Shown piece after piece: positions 7,543 through 16,927 of a stretch of 64,000 nt of DNA. The notes under the pieces are model-generated. The model saw only the letters and a program-made list of their open reading frames with translations, did no database searches and was not told where the DNA came from. A program made the translations under genes and the position numbers. Position 1 is the first letter of the stretch; each line of letters starts with the position of its first letter. Source of the stretch: TMP-24 sp041397305 (GTDB taxonomy: Bacteria; Pseudomonadota; Alphaproteobacteria; Rhodobacterales; Rhodobacteraceae); assembly GCA_041397305.1 (NCBI GenBank), contig JAWKWX010000011.1, positions 24,495 through 88,494 on the forward strand. The letters run 5' to 3'.

Positions 7543-10293
7543 TTGAACGCCGTTGAGATTGAAGAAGCCATTTCTGCATTGGTCGGGGAGCCGTTTGACC
7601 CCGAAGAGTTTCCCTACGCCTTCCTCCAAGCGTTCGGACGCAAGCAAACGGAGATCAAGCGACTTCGCACCAATGCGTCGAACAAGTCCGACCTCGGAGG
7701 CGTGCTTCAACGAAACAACATCCACATCAAGGTTTGTGCGGAAGGAGAAGTCGGGCCGACGATCCGCGCCCTCAAGGCAAGCCCAGCAACGAGCAAGGGT
7801 AAAGCCAAGTTCATCCTCGCGACAGACGGTAAGGACTTTCACGCTGAAGACCTAGTCTCCGACGCGGCTCACGTGATCTGCGAGTACGCCGATTTTCCCG
7901 ACCATTTTGGCTTCTTCCTGCCCTTGGCGGGGATCAGCACCGTCAAACAAATCCGCGAAAGTGCATTCGACATAAAGGCGACGGGACGCCTGAACCGCCT
8001 CTATATCGAGCTCCTGAAGGACAACCCTGACTGGGGGACTTCGGAACGCCGTCACGACATGAACCACTTCATGGCGCGGCTGATCTTCTGCTTCTTTGCC
8101 GAAGACACCGACATCTTTGTCGACACAGACCAGTTCACTTCGACCGTCGAACGGATGAGCGAGAAGGATAGCTCCAACACGCACGAGATAATCAGTGAGT
8201 TGTTCCGCGCAATGAATACCAAGAGGGAAGACCGCGCGGCGGCTGGGATTGCTCGCTGGGCAAACAATTTTCCCTACGTGAACGGCGGGCTGTTCTCGGA
8301 GAGTGTCGAGGTTCCGCGCTTCAGCAAGATCGCACGATCCTACCTTTTGCACATTGGCAGCCTCGACTGGAAAAGGATCAACCCAGACATCTTCGGCTCG
8401 ATGATCCAGGCCGTCGCCGATGACGAGGAACGTGGCGCACTCGGGATGCACTACACCAGCGTCCCGAACATCCTAAAGGTGCTCAATCCGCTCTTCCTCG
8501 ATGATCTGCGCGAAAAGCTTGAGGAGGCGGACGACAATCCGCGCAAGCTCCTCAATCTGCGCAACCGCATGGCGCGGATTAGGGTCTTCGATCCCGCTTG
8601 CGGTTCGGGCAATTTCCTCGTCATAGCCTATAAGGAAATGCGCGCCATTGAGGCCGAGATCAACAAGCGGCGCGGCGAGGCCGACCACCGCACCGAAATT
8701 CCGCTGACGAACTTTCGCGGAATCGAGCTTCGCGACTTTCCTGCCGAGATCGCACGCTTGGCGCTGATCATCGCCGAGTATCAATGCGACGTGCTCTACC
8801 GTGGGCAGCGCGAGGCCTTGCGTGACTTTCTACCGCTTGATGCCATGAACTGGATCACTTGCGGCAATGCATTACGGATTGACTGGCTTAGTGTCTGTCC
8901 GCCGACAGGAACGGGCGTGAAGATGCATGGGGATGATCTCTTCAGTATGCCGCTTGATCAGGCAGAAATCGACTTCGAGAATGAGGGCGGGGAGACCTTC
9001 ATCTGTGGGAACCCGCCATACAAAGGAAGCAAATGGCAAACACTCGAACAGAAGTCCGATATGGCAAGTGCATGGAGCGCAAAACCAAGTCTTGCCAAAA
9101 CCACAGATTTTGTAAGCGGATGGATAGCCCGCTACCTAGACTACGCAAAAATCGTTCCCAATGCAGTCGCTGCTTTTGTGACAACGAATAGTATCTGCCA
9201 AGGTCAACAGGCGTCAGATATTTGGCCGCATGTCTTCAGAAATAACGTGGAAATTCTTTTCGCACATGTACCATTCAAGTGGAGTAACTTGGCGAGTCAT
9301 AATGCAGGTGTAACGGTTATCATCGTCGGCCTCGCTGAGAAATCGAACTCAACCAAAAGACTGTTTGACGGCGATGTCGTGCAGAGCTGCTCGGTTATCG
9401 GCCCCTACCTAGTGCCTAATCGCTCTGAAGTAGTAACAAAATCAAACGCTCCGATTGGCCAGAAATCACCTATGCTGTTTGGGAATATGCCAAGGGATGG
9501 CGGGAATTTGTTCTTGGATTCCAATGAGGCGGAGAACCTAAGCAATGACCCAAAAGTCGGACACATGGTTCGGCGTTTCTTGGGGTCTGAAGAGCTTATT
9601 AATGGAAAGTTGCGTTACTGTCTTTGGATTACGGAGGAAGAAGCCCGCGTTGCTTCCAAGCACCCATTTATTGCGGAGCGTCTCAAAAAGGTAACAGAGA
9701 ACAGGTTGAAATCTCAGGCATCTTCGACCCGGGATTATGCCACAAAGCCTTATCGATTTGTGCAGATTGCTGGCGTGGCACGACGAACACAAATCCTCGT
9801 GCCAGGGGTTAGCTCTGAAAATAGGGAATACTTGCCGTGTGACTATCGTGACGAAACCGCCATCGCGTCGAACAAGTTATTCGCCTTATACGATGCCCCA
9901 ATTTGGAATTTGTCTTTGATTGCATCCAGACTTCATTGGGTCTGGATTGGGACGGTTTGCGTTCGAATGCGATCCGACTTTAGCTATTCAAACACGCTGG
10001 GGTGGAATACTTTTCCCGTTCCCAAGTTGACAGAAAAGAACATTGAAGACCTTACTCGTTGCGCTCAAGACATCCTGCTGGCTCGCGAAGCGCATTTTCC
10101 CGCAACCATTGCCGACCTTTATGAGGTTAAAGGCGGTGATAGCAAAATGCCCGCTGATCTGCGCGCTGCGCATGATCGCAACGACGAGGTTCTGGAGCGA
10201 ATCTACATTGGTCGCCGCTTCCGCAACGATACCGAACGCCTCGAAAAGCTCTTCGAACTATACACGAAGATGACCAAGAAGGGGGCGGCATGA
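7543..10293 (+). CDS. MmeI-like adenine-specific DNA methyltransferase lacking the fused nuclease, first gene of the defence operon
   Basis: A 916-residue class I SAM-dependent DNA methyltransferase. Motif I (FDPACGSGNF) is at about residues 349-358 and the catalytic motif IV (NPPY) at about 490-493, the order of gamma-type N6-adenine enzymes of the Type IIG/IIL kind. The ~340-residue N-terminal part corresponds to the MmeI N-terminal and helical domains, but I do not see the D-ExK nuclease triad that fused enzymes carry. The C-terminal ~400 residues, less conserved and more AT-rich, should be the target-recognition region. The TTG start at 7543 is supported by GGGAGA at 7529-7534. The stop overlaps the next gene by 4 bases. 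It probably methylates host DNA as the self-marking part of a multi-gene restriction system. Confidence 0.85.
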   Translation: MNAVEIEEAISALVGEPFDPEEFPYAFLQAFGRKQTEIKRLRTNASNKSDLGGVLQRNNIHIKVCAEGEVGPTIRALKASPATSKGKAKFILATDGKDFHAEDLVSDAAHVICEYADFPDHFGFFLPLAGISTVKQIRESAFDIKATGRLNRLYIELLKDNPDWGTSERRHDMNHFMARLIFCFFAEDTDIFVDTDQFTSTVERMSEKDSSNTHEIISELFRAMNTKREDRAAAGIARWANNFPYVNGGLFSESVEVPRFSKIARSYLLHIGSLDWKRINPDIFGSMIQAVADDEERGALGMHYTSVPNILKVLNPLFLDDLREKLEEADDNPRKLLNLRNRMARIRVFDPACGSGNFLVIAYKEMRAIEAEINKRRGEADHRTEIPLTNFRGIELRDFPAEIARLALIIAEYQCDVLYRGQREALRDFLPLDAMNWITCGNALRIDWLSVCPPTGTGVKMHGDDLFSMPLDQAEIDFENEGGETFICGNPPYKGSKWQTLEQKSDMASAWSAKPSLAKTTDFVSGWIARYLDYAKIVPNAVAAFVTTNSICQGQQASDIWPHVFRNNVEILFAHVPFKWSNLASHNAGVTVIIVGLAEKSNSTKRLFDGDVVQSCSVIGPYLVPNRSEVVTKSNAPIGQKSPMLFGNMPRDGGNLFLDSNEAENLSNDPKVGHMVRRFLGSEELINGKLRYCLWITEEEARVASKHPFIAERLKKVTENRLKSQASSTRDYATKPYRFVQIAGVARRTQILVPGVSSENREYLPCDYRDETAIASNKLFALYDAPIWNLSLIASRLHWVWIGTVCVRMRSDFSYSNTLGWNTFPVPKLTEKNIEDLTRCAQDILLAREAHFPATIADLYEVKGGDSKMPADLRAAHDRNDEVLERIYIGRRFRNDTERLEKLFELYTKMTKKGAA

Positions 10294-10703
10294 GTCAGTT
10301 TGAGCCGATCCCTTATGCCGATCTCAATTCGCGCCAGAAGGAAAACTATAACTTCCACAAGATCGCCGCGCGTCTAGCCAACTTTGGCTTCAACTGCCTG
10401 CGGCTGACGGATGACTGGCAGGGCGCAGATTTCATTGCCTGCCACATCGACGGCGAAACGTTTCTGAAGGTGCAACTTAAAGGGCGTCTGGTCATCGACC
10501 GAAAGTATCAAGGCAAGGATATCCACATCGCGTTCATCCACGGCGATGGCGCGTATCTGTATGAGCACGACAAGCTTGTGGCACACCTGGAAGCCAACGG
10601 CCTCATCGGTGACGAAAGTGTTACATGGCACGAACACGGCTTTCGGAGCTGGCCAACACCTCCTGCTTGGGCAATCAATTTCTTAGAAAATTATAGGATT
10701 TAG
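10290..10703 (+). CDS. Small PD-(D/E)xK-like nuclease candidate of the defence operon
   Basis: A 137-residue protein coupled to the methyltransferase gene by a 4-base overlap. After an N-terminal helix it reads DDWQGADFIA, then a beta-hairpin, then FLKVQLKGR. An Asp in a loop followed by a strand ending in Q-x-K is the arrangement of the QxK variant of PD-(D/E)xK nucleases (Asp near residue 49, Gln/Lys near 65-67). The length covers one such catalytic core and nothing more. If correct, it may supply the cleavage function missing from the methyltransferase. The assignment rests on motif spacing only; a non-catalytic relative of that fold is possible. Confidence 0.5.
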   Translation: MSQFEPIPYADLNSRQKENYNFHKIAARLANFGFNCLRLTDDWQGADFIACHIDGETFLKVQLKGRLVIDRKYQGKDIHIAFIHGDGAYLYEHDKLVAHLEANGLIGDESVTWHEHGFRSWPTPPAWAINFLENYRI

Positions 10704-10705
10704 TT

Positions 10706-12751
10706 ATGATGAAAAATGTTCCCTCCGTATCCGTTACCTATTCACAGAATGGCAATTCGACCAAATCGAACGAGCTGGGCATGCGCGCCATGCAAGAGCG
10801 CGCTTACGAGAAACGGGGCGAACAGTATCTCCTTATCAAGTCACCGCCCGCATCAGGCAAGAGTCGTGCACTGATGTTTGTCGCGCTCGACAAACTTCAC
10901 AACCAAGGCCTGCGGAAAGCGATCATCACGGTGCCCGAGAAATCTATCGGCTCCAGCTTTGCGGATGAACCTCTTTCGAAGTTTGGCTTCTGGACGGATT
11001 GGCACGTCGAGCCGAAATGGAATCTCTGCAATGCGCCTGGCGGCGATGAAGGAAAAGTTGGCGCGGTCAGAACGTTCCTTGACAGTGACGACCAGGTGCT
11101 TGTCACAACCCATGCCACATTCCGCTTTGCCGTGGACAAGTTTGGGATCGAAGTCTTTGATGATTGCCTGATTGCCGTGGACGAGTTCCACCACGTCTCG
11201 GCCAACCCTGACAACAAACTCGGCGCTCAACTCGCAGAGTTGATTGCGCGCGACAAGGTCCACGTTGTTGCGATGACGGGCTCATATTTTAGGGGCGATG
11301 CTGAACCCGTACTGATGCCACATGATGAGGCGCGGTTCGACACAGTGACCTACACCTACTACGAGCAGTTGAATGGCTACAAATATCTGAAACAGCTCGA
11401 CATCGGATACTTTTTCTATTCGGGCGCATACGCCGATGACATTCTCGAAGTGCTTGATCCGAACGAGAAGACAATAATCCATATCCCGAGCGTGAATTCG
11501 CGCGAAAGTACCAAAGACAAGCACCGAGAAGTCGAACACATCATTGATGAGCTCGGCGACTGGCAAGGCACTGATCCAGCAACGGGCTTTCAACTGGTGA
11601 AGACGGCTGAAGGCCGTGTTCTCAGGATTGCCGATCTTGTCGATGATGAACCTTCAAAGCGGGATCGAGTTTCTTCTGCACTGAAGGACCCTACCCAAAA
11701 GAACAACCGCGATCACGTCGATATCATCATCGCGCTTGGGATGGCCAAGGAAGGGTTCGATTGGGTGTGGTGCGAGCATGCGCTTACGGTCGGGTATCGT
11801 GCCAGTCTCACCGAGATCGTGCAGATCATCGGTCGCGCCACTCGCGATGCCCCAGGAAAAAACCGCGCACGGTTCACAAATCTAATTGCAGAGCCTGACG
11901 CCTCGGAGGAAGCAGTCACTGAGGCTGTGAACGACACGCTGAAGGCCATCGCTGCTAGTCTGCTCATGGAACAGGTACTCGCACCGCGTTTCAACTTCAT
12001 ACCAAAGAGGCCCGACAGCGAACCAGTTGAAGGCTTCGACTATGGTGAGGGAGGATACGATCCCAATCAGTGCAACGTCGGTTTCAATGAAGACAGCGGT
12101 CAATTCCAGATCGAGATCAAAGGCCTGGTCGAGCCTAAAAGCAAGGAGGCTGAACGCATCTGTCAGGAAGACCTCAACGAGGTCATCGCTGCATTTGTGC
12201 AAGACAAACCGACCGTCGAACGCGGCATGTTCGACGAAGAGCTTGTACCCGAAGAGCTCACACAGGTGCGGATGGGCAAGATCATCAAAGACAAATATCC
12301 CGAACTCGACGATGAAGATCAGGAAGCAATCCGTCAGCATGCCATCGCGGCACTTAACCTAACTCAAAAGGCCAAGGAAGCGGCTCTTGGAAATCAGGAA
12401 GACGCAAAAAGTGCCAACACTGCTTTGATTGATGGCGTGCGGAAATTTGCGATGGACGTGCGTGAACTAGACATCGACCTGATCGATCGGATCAATCCCT
12501 TCAGCGAAGCCTATGCGATTCTTGCCAAGACGATGAGCGAAGCAAGCCTCAAACAGGTTGCGGCGATCATCTCGGCCAAGAAAGTTCAGCTAACGCCCGA
12601 GGAAGCGCGCGACCTCGCCAAGCGGGCGCTCAAGTTCAAGCAGGAACGTGGCAGGCTGCCGTCTATCACGTCCCCCGATGCTTGGGAGAAGCGCATGGCA
12701 GAAGGCGTTGCCTATCTTGCGAGAATGAAGGCGGAGGCCGCGAATGGCTAA
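10706..12751 (+). CDS. SF2 (DEAD/DEAH-type) helicase of the defence operon
   Basis: A 681-residue superfamily 2 helicase or translocase. The Walker A motif PPASGKS is at about residues 47-53, the DEAH-like box reads DEFHH at about 159-163, motif III reads MTGS, and motif VI reads QIIGRATRD at about 372-380. This is the two-domain arrangement of restriction-type translocases (type I HsdR, type III Res), here without a fused nuclease. The remaining ~270 C-terminal residues are helical and acidic and probably bind partner subunits. It starts 2 bases after the preceding stop and overlaps the next gene by 8 bases. In context it should translocate on DNA for the nuclease subunits; this role is inferred. 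Confidence 0.85.
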   Translation: MMKNVPSVSVTYSQNGNSTKSNELGMRAMQERAYEKRGEQYLLIKSPPASGKSRALMFVALDKLHNQGLRKAIITVPEKSIGSSFADEPLSKFGFWTDWHVEPKWNLCNAPGGDEGKVGAVRTFLDSDDQVLVTTHATFRFAVDKFGIEVFDDCLIAVDEFHHVSANPDNKLGAQLAELIARDKVHVVAMTGSYFRGDAEPVLMPHDEARFDTVTYTYYEQLNGYKYLKQLDIGYFFYSGAYADDILEVLDPNEKTIIHIPSVNSRESTKDKHREVEHIIDELGDWQGTDPATGFQLVKTAEGRVLRIADLVDDEPSKRDRVSSALKDPTQKNNRDHVDIIIALGMAKEGFDWVWCEHALTVGYRASLTEIVQIIGRATRDAPGKNRARFTNLIAEPDASEEAVTEAVNDTLKAIAASLLMEQVLAPRFNFIPKRPDSEPVEGFDYGEGGYDPNQCNVGFNEDSGQFQIEIKGLVEPKSKEAERICQEDLNEVIAAFVQDKPTVERGMFDEELVPEELTQVRMGKIIKDKYPELDDEDQEAIRQHAIAALNLTQKAKEAALGNQEDAKSANTALIDGVRKFAMDVRELDIDLIDRINPFSEAYAILAKTMSEASLKQVAAIISAKKVQLTPEEARDLAKRALKFKQERGRLPSITSPDAWEKRMAEGVAYLARMKAEAANG

Positions 12752-13952
12752 GCACTTCACTGACGAAGACGATGCGCTTCTTGCCGAACTTGGTATCGAG
12801 GTCGAGACGAAGAAGATTGCGGCAAGAACGCCCCAGGAAGAGCGCATCATTGCAGGGTTCGAAGAAATACAACGATTCACCGAGGAGCACCGACGCGCTC
12901 CCCAACATGGCGAAGAGCGTGACATCTTCGAACGCATCTATGCTGTTAGACTTGATCGCGTTCGCCAACTCAACGATTGTCGCAAGCTTTTGGAACCGTT
13001 TGATCATCAAGGGCTTCTCGCTGGCGAACCCGTCTCCAATTCCGAGGTCACAGACGACCTGGATGACGATGCGTTGCTGGCGGAGCTTGGCGTCGAAGCC
13101 GAAACCGCTGAAATAACTGAGCTGCGCCATGTTCGTTCCAGCGCAGAGAAGAGAGCCGCTGAAGAAATCGCCAATCGCGAAAGGTGCGAAGACTTCGAGC
13201 GCTTCAAACCACTGTTCCAGCAAGTACAGAACGAACTCGACACTGGGCTGAGGACAACGCGCCCGTTTGAGAAGAAAGCCGAGATTGCTCCAGGCCGCTT
13301 TTTCATTGTGGGAGGGCAAAAAGCCTACGTAGCCGCGATGGATGAGGCCTTCTTGACGGCCCAAGGCATGACCGATGCGCGTCTTCGTGTCATCTTCGAC
13401 AATGGAACGGAGAGCAACATGCTAATGCGCTCCCTTCAGCGAGCATTGCATAAGGATGATGCAGGGCGTCGGATCACTGATCCTTCAGCTGGTCCATTGT
13501 TTGCCGATCATACCGCAGACGGTGACGAAGCAAGCGGCACGATTTACGTACTTCGAAGCAAGTCAGACCTAGCAATAGTGAAAGAAAACCGAAAGGTGTT
13601 GCACAAGATTGGGGTCACAAGTGGGAAGGTTGAACGTCGCATTGCCAATGCTAAGATTGACGCGACATTTCTCCTCGCGGACGTGGAAGTTGTCGCGACC
13701 TACGAACTCTTCAATATCAATCGCACAAAACTCGAAAATCTTATTCATCGCATCTTCGATGCTGCACGACTGGATATCGAAATCAAAGACCGTTTCGGCA
13801 ACCCTGTTGTTCCCCGCGAATGGTTTCTTGTGCCGCTGTCGGTCGTAGATGAAGCAGTAGGTAGAATTAAGGATGCGACAATAAAGGACTATTCATACGA
13901 CCCCAAATCGGCCTCGCTGAAACTCAGAACACAAAAGGGCAAAGCGCAATGA
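12744..13952 (+). CDS. GIY-YIG/T5orf172-type nuclease-family protein with a duplicated N-terminal motif
   Basis: A 402-residue protein. The C-terminal ~120 residues (from about 265) match the T5orf172/GIY-YIG pattern: a strand with IYVLRSKSD, then HKIGVTSGKVERR with the central Arg, and later a Glu-containing helix KLENLIHRIF that would carry the metal ligand. The N-terminal third contains the short motif DDALLAELG twice (about residues 9-17 and 109-117), each followed by an acidic segment, which suggests two docking elements. It overlaps the helicase gene by 8 bases and the TrlF gene by 4 bases. GIY-YIG enzymes cut DNA by a single-metal mechanism; whether this divergent copy is active is uncertain. 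Confidence 0.75.
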   Translation: MAKHFTDEDDALLAELGIEVETKKIAARTPQEERIIAGFEEIQRFTEEHRRAPQHGEERDIFERIYAVRLDRVRQLNDCRKLLEPFDHQGLLAGEPVSNSEVTDDLDDDALLAELGVEAETAEITELRHVRSSAEKRAAEEIANRERCEDFERFKPLFQQVQNELDTGLRTTRPFEKKAEIAPGRFFIVGGQKAYVAAMDEAFLTAQGMTDARLRVIFDNGTESNMLMRSLQRALHKDDAGRRITDPSAGPLFADHTADGDEASGTIYVLRSKSDLAIVKENRKVLHKIGVTSGKVERRIANAKIDATFLLADVEVVATYELFNINRTKLENLIHRIFDAARLDIEIKDRFGNPVVPREWFLVPLSVVDEAVGRIKDATIKDYSYDPKSASLKLRTQKGKAQ

Positions 13953-16927
13953 GCACAATGGCCGCTCAAGTTGGTTCCGTTTGGCGTCGATGGGATCTCC
14001 ACCTGCATGCGCCAGGCACAAAACTGTCCAACGGTTTCGGCGACGCCGACGAGCCGACTCTGAAGGCGTATGTCAAGCAGCTAGAGGCATCCGACGTTCA
14101 GGTCTTCGGGATCACCGACTACTTTTCCTTCGACAGCTATTTTGCCGTGAAGAAGGCCTATGCAGCGGCATACCCAGATGGCAAAAAGCTTTTCATCCCG
14201 AATATCGAGTTTCGGCTGACCGAAACGATCAGCAAAGATGCTCGTCACGTTCATACCCACGTGCTGATCGATCCGACCCTTGCAACAGAAGCGAAGCTCA
14301 AGACCCTGTTGAGCGATCTCCTGACACACATCACGCGAAACGGAGGGCAGGTTCGGTGCGGTGAGCTGTCGTCGAAGTCGGATTTCGAGCAAGCTACCGT
14401 CAGCGTCACCGAGTTGCGTAAGGCGCTCAAAGGCGTATTTCCCGAGAGCACCGCCTATATGATTGTGACCGCCGCCAACAATGACGGCCTCAAGGGCGTC
14501 GATATGAAGTCCCCGAGAAGCATTTCGATCTCGGACGAGCTTGATAAGGCGAGTGATGCCTTCTTCGGGTCATCGAAGAACACGGAATACTTCCTAAGGA
14601 CAGATCGCTACGAGGACAGCTCGCCGTCGGAAAAGAAGCCTGTCTTTTCTGGGTCGGACGCCCATTCTTTGGACGACCTTGCGCGGTTGTCAGGCGACGA
14701 GGCAGGCTACGAAGCAACGTGGATCAAGGCCGACCTGACATTTCGCGGACTGAGGCAAACGCTCTTCGAGCCGAAGGGCCGTGTTCATGTCGGCGAGCAG
14801 CCGACAGTGTTGCAACGACAAGATCAGGACGCAACACGTTTCATCGCAGAGCTTCGGATCGATCAGGTCAAAGGATACGCAGGAGGCAACGGGTCATGGT
14901 TCAAGAACGTTGTCATACCTTTCAATCCAGAATTAACGGCGATCATCGGCAACAAGGGCAGCGGGAAAAGTGCCGTCGCTGACATTCTCGGCCTTCTCGG
15001 CGAGTCGCGTCAGTCCGAACATTTCTCCTTTCTCACTGACAGGGCACAAAACCGCAAATTTCGCCAAAAAGGTTATGCTGAAAACTTTGTCGGAACGCTG
15101 ACCTGGGCAAGTGGCGCGAAGCCCGAGAAACGGCTTGATCAGGACGTTGATCTGCGAAGACCCGAAGTTGTGAAGTATCTGCCCCAGAACTACTTCGAGA
15201 GCCTGACGAACGAGATAGAGGTCAAGGCTTTCAGGGAAAAAATCGAAGAGGTCGTTTTCTCGCATGTCGAAGAGTCCGACCGCATGGGAAAATCGACATT
15301 CTCCGAACTCGAAGAGCTGAAGACGGGACAGAGCAAGAGCGATATCAGCGCGTTGAAAGTACGGCTGCGCGATCTGAACAGGGAAATTCTGGAGCTTGAA
15401 GAGCAGGCAGACCCTGCAACAAAGGCCGCGCTCGTCGAGCAGCTCAAGCAAAAACAGGAAGAGCATCGCGTTCTGGAGACGTCGAAGCCTCCTGAAGTTT
15501 CAAAGCCAGAGGGCGAAACCGAACAACAGAAGGCGATAGCTGATGAGATCGGCAAGGTCAGGCAGGGTCTATCCGATCTGGAGAGTCGCGAGAAGGATGC
15601 CGTCGAAAAACTGTCATCACTCAAGAGCGATCTTGTCGGCCTAGGTGACATAAGAGAAGCGGTCACGGGGCTTGATTCGCAAGTCAAAGGCGCCAAAGAG
15701 GAACTGCGGGCGGGTTGCACGCGCTTCGGTTTGGATATCGACGTGATCATCAAGCATCATATCGATACGACGACGATTGACGCCAGAATTACGGAGATAT
15801 CCGCGACGATCAAAGCGCTCGAAGCTGACAATGAAGTGGCCGTCACAGACGCGACAAAGCTTTCATCTCTCGTCAGCGTTCCCGATTTGCGTCGTGCACG
15901 CCAATTCCTTTCGGAAAAATTGAAAGCTTTGCAGGAAACGCTCTCCGCGCCGCAACGCCGCTACCAGCGTTACGTTCAGGCAATGTCCGATCTGACTGCG
16001 AAGATGATAGGCGTAATGGGCGAGGACGAGAACCCTAAGCCAGGAACGATCAAGGATATCGAGAAGCGCATCAGCTACATTGAGAACGACCTAGCCGCGA
16101 AACTTGAGATAAAAAATTCCGCCCGAGATCAGATTTCCCGTTCAATTTTCGAAGCAAAAAAGAAGGTGCGTGAGTTCTACGAGGCCCTGAAATCGAGCGT
16201 GGAAGAGCGACTGGCAACGGTACGGTCAGACGAATTCGAAGTGACGATTGATGCTTCGTTTGTTCCGTCGCATGAATTTCCCGAGCAATTCTTCGAACTC
16301 GTGAATCAAGTTTCGATTGGCCCGTTTCGCGGAGCTGCACAGGGTGCCTTGGAGCTTGAAGCGCGCATCACGGATACGGATTGGAACGATGTCGAAAGCG
16401 TTCTTGCGTTCGTCAAAGGCATCATCGCCTCCATTCGAACGGGGGATGTGAGCAAGCAGGTCAAAGACGTTAAGCGCCTATATGATCTGCTGTTTTCATT
16501 CGAATATTTTGATGCGCGGTACGAGCTTCGGTTGGGTGGCAAGAACCTTAATCAACTTTCGCCAGGCGAGAAGGGTCTGCTGCTTCTTGTCTTCTATCTG
16601 CACTTGGACAAGGAGAAGACGCCGCTGATCATCGACCAACCCGAGGACAACCTCGACAATGATAGTATTTTCAGCGTTCTCGCGACATGTATCAGGCAGG
16701 CCAAGAAGAACCGACAAGTTATCCTTGTAACCCACAATCCCAACCTTGCCGTTGGTGCGGATGCGGAACAAATCTTGTATGTGTCGTTGGATAAAGCGGC
16801 CAATTACAAGTTCTCGTACGAGTCAGGCTCAATCGAGAATCCGAGGATCAACGACGTAATTGTCAAAATTTTGGAAGGTTCGAAGCCCGCATTTGTGCAG
16901 CGACGATTAAAGTATCAGATCAAGTAG
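13949..16927 (+). CDS. TrlF-type protein: PHP domain fused to an SMC/ABC-like ATPase
   Basis: A 992-residue protein with an N-terminal PHP phosphoesterase domain (WDLHLHAPGT at about residues 15-24, a second metal-ligand region FGITDY, and SDAHS near 237). An SMC/RecF-like ATPase follows: Walker A GNKGSGKS at about 334-341, a long coiled-coil central part (about 430-760), the ABC signature LSPGEKG near 870, and Walker B LIIDQPEDNLD near 892. PHP domains hydrolyse phosphoesters with two or three metals. TrlF-type proteins often occur with restriction and phage-defence genes. It is the last gene of the operon, starts with a 4-base overlap, and its end overlaps the convergent UvrD-like gene by 8 bases. 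No terminator separates the two. Confidence 0.85.
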   Translation: MSTMAAQVGSVWRRWDLHLHAPGTKLSNGFGDADEPTLKAYVKQLEASDVQVFGITDYFSFDSYFAVKKAYAAAYPDGKKLFIPNIEFRLTETISKDARHVHTHVLIDPTLATEAKLKTLLSDLLTHITRNGGQVRCGELSSKSDFEQATVSVTELRKALKGVFPESTAYMIVTAANNDGLKGVDMKSPRSISISDELDKASDAFFGSSKNTEYFLRTDRYEDSSPSEKKPVFSGSDAHSLDDLARLSGDEAGYEATWIKADLTFRGLRQTLFEPKGRVHVGEQPTVLQRQDQDATRFIAELRIDQVKGYAGGNGSWFKNVVIPFNPELTAIIGNKGSGKSAVADILGLLGESRQSEHFSFLTDRAQNRKFRQKGYAENFVGTLTWASGAKPEKRLDQDVDLRRPEVVKYLPQNYFESLTNEIEVKAFREKIEEVVFSHVEESDRMGKSTFSELEELKTGQSKSDISALKVRLRDLNREILELEEQADPATKAALVEQLKQKQEEHRVLETSKPPEVSKPEGETEQQKAIADEIGKVRQGLSDLESREKDAVEKLSSLKSDLVGLGDIREAVTGLDSQVKGAKEELRAGCTRFGLDIDVIIKHHIDTTTIDARITEISATIKALEADNEVAVTDATKLSSLVSVPDLRRARQFLSEKLKALQETLSAPQRRYQRYVQAMSDLTAKMIGVMGEDENPKPGTIKDIEKRISYIENDLAAKLEIKNSARDQISRSIFEAKKKVREFYEALKSSVEERLATVRSDEFEVTIDASFVPSHEFPEQFFELVNQVSIGPFRGAAQGALELEARITDTDWNDVESVLAFVKGIIASIRTGDVSKQVKDVKRLYDLLFSFEYFDARYELRLGGKNLNQLSPGEKGLLLLVFYLHLDKEKTPLIIDQPEDNLDNDSIFSVLATCIRQAKKNRQVILVTHNPNLAVGADAEQILYVSLDKAANYKFSYESGSIENPRINDVIVKILEGSKPAFVQRRLKYQIK

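Noticed and set aside
10706..12751. Type III restriction Res subunit
   Set aside because: Helicase motifs fit SF2, but there is no C-terminal nuclease motif and no Mod-type partner; the methyltransferase is MmeI-like.
7543..16927. Assignment of the operon to BREX, DISARM or a type I restriction system
   Set aside because: No PglZ, BrxL, DrmA/DrmB or HsdS/HsdR-type specificity and motor arrangement is visible; the gene set does not match those layouts.
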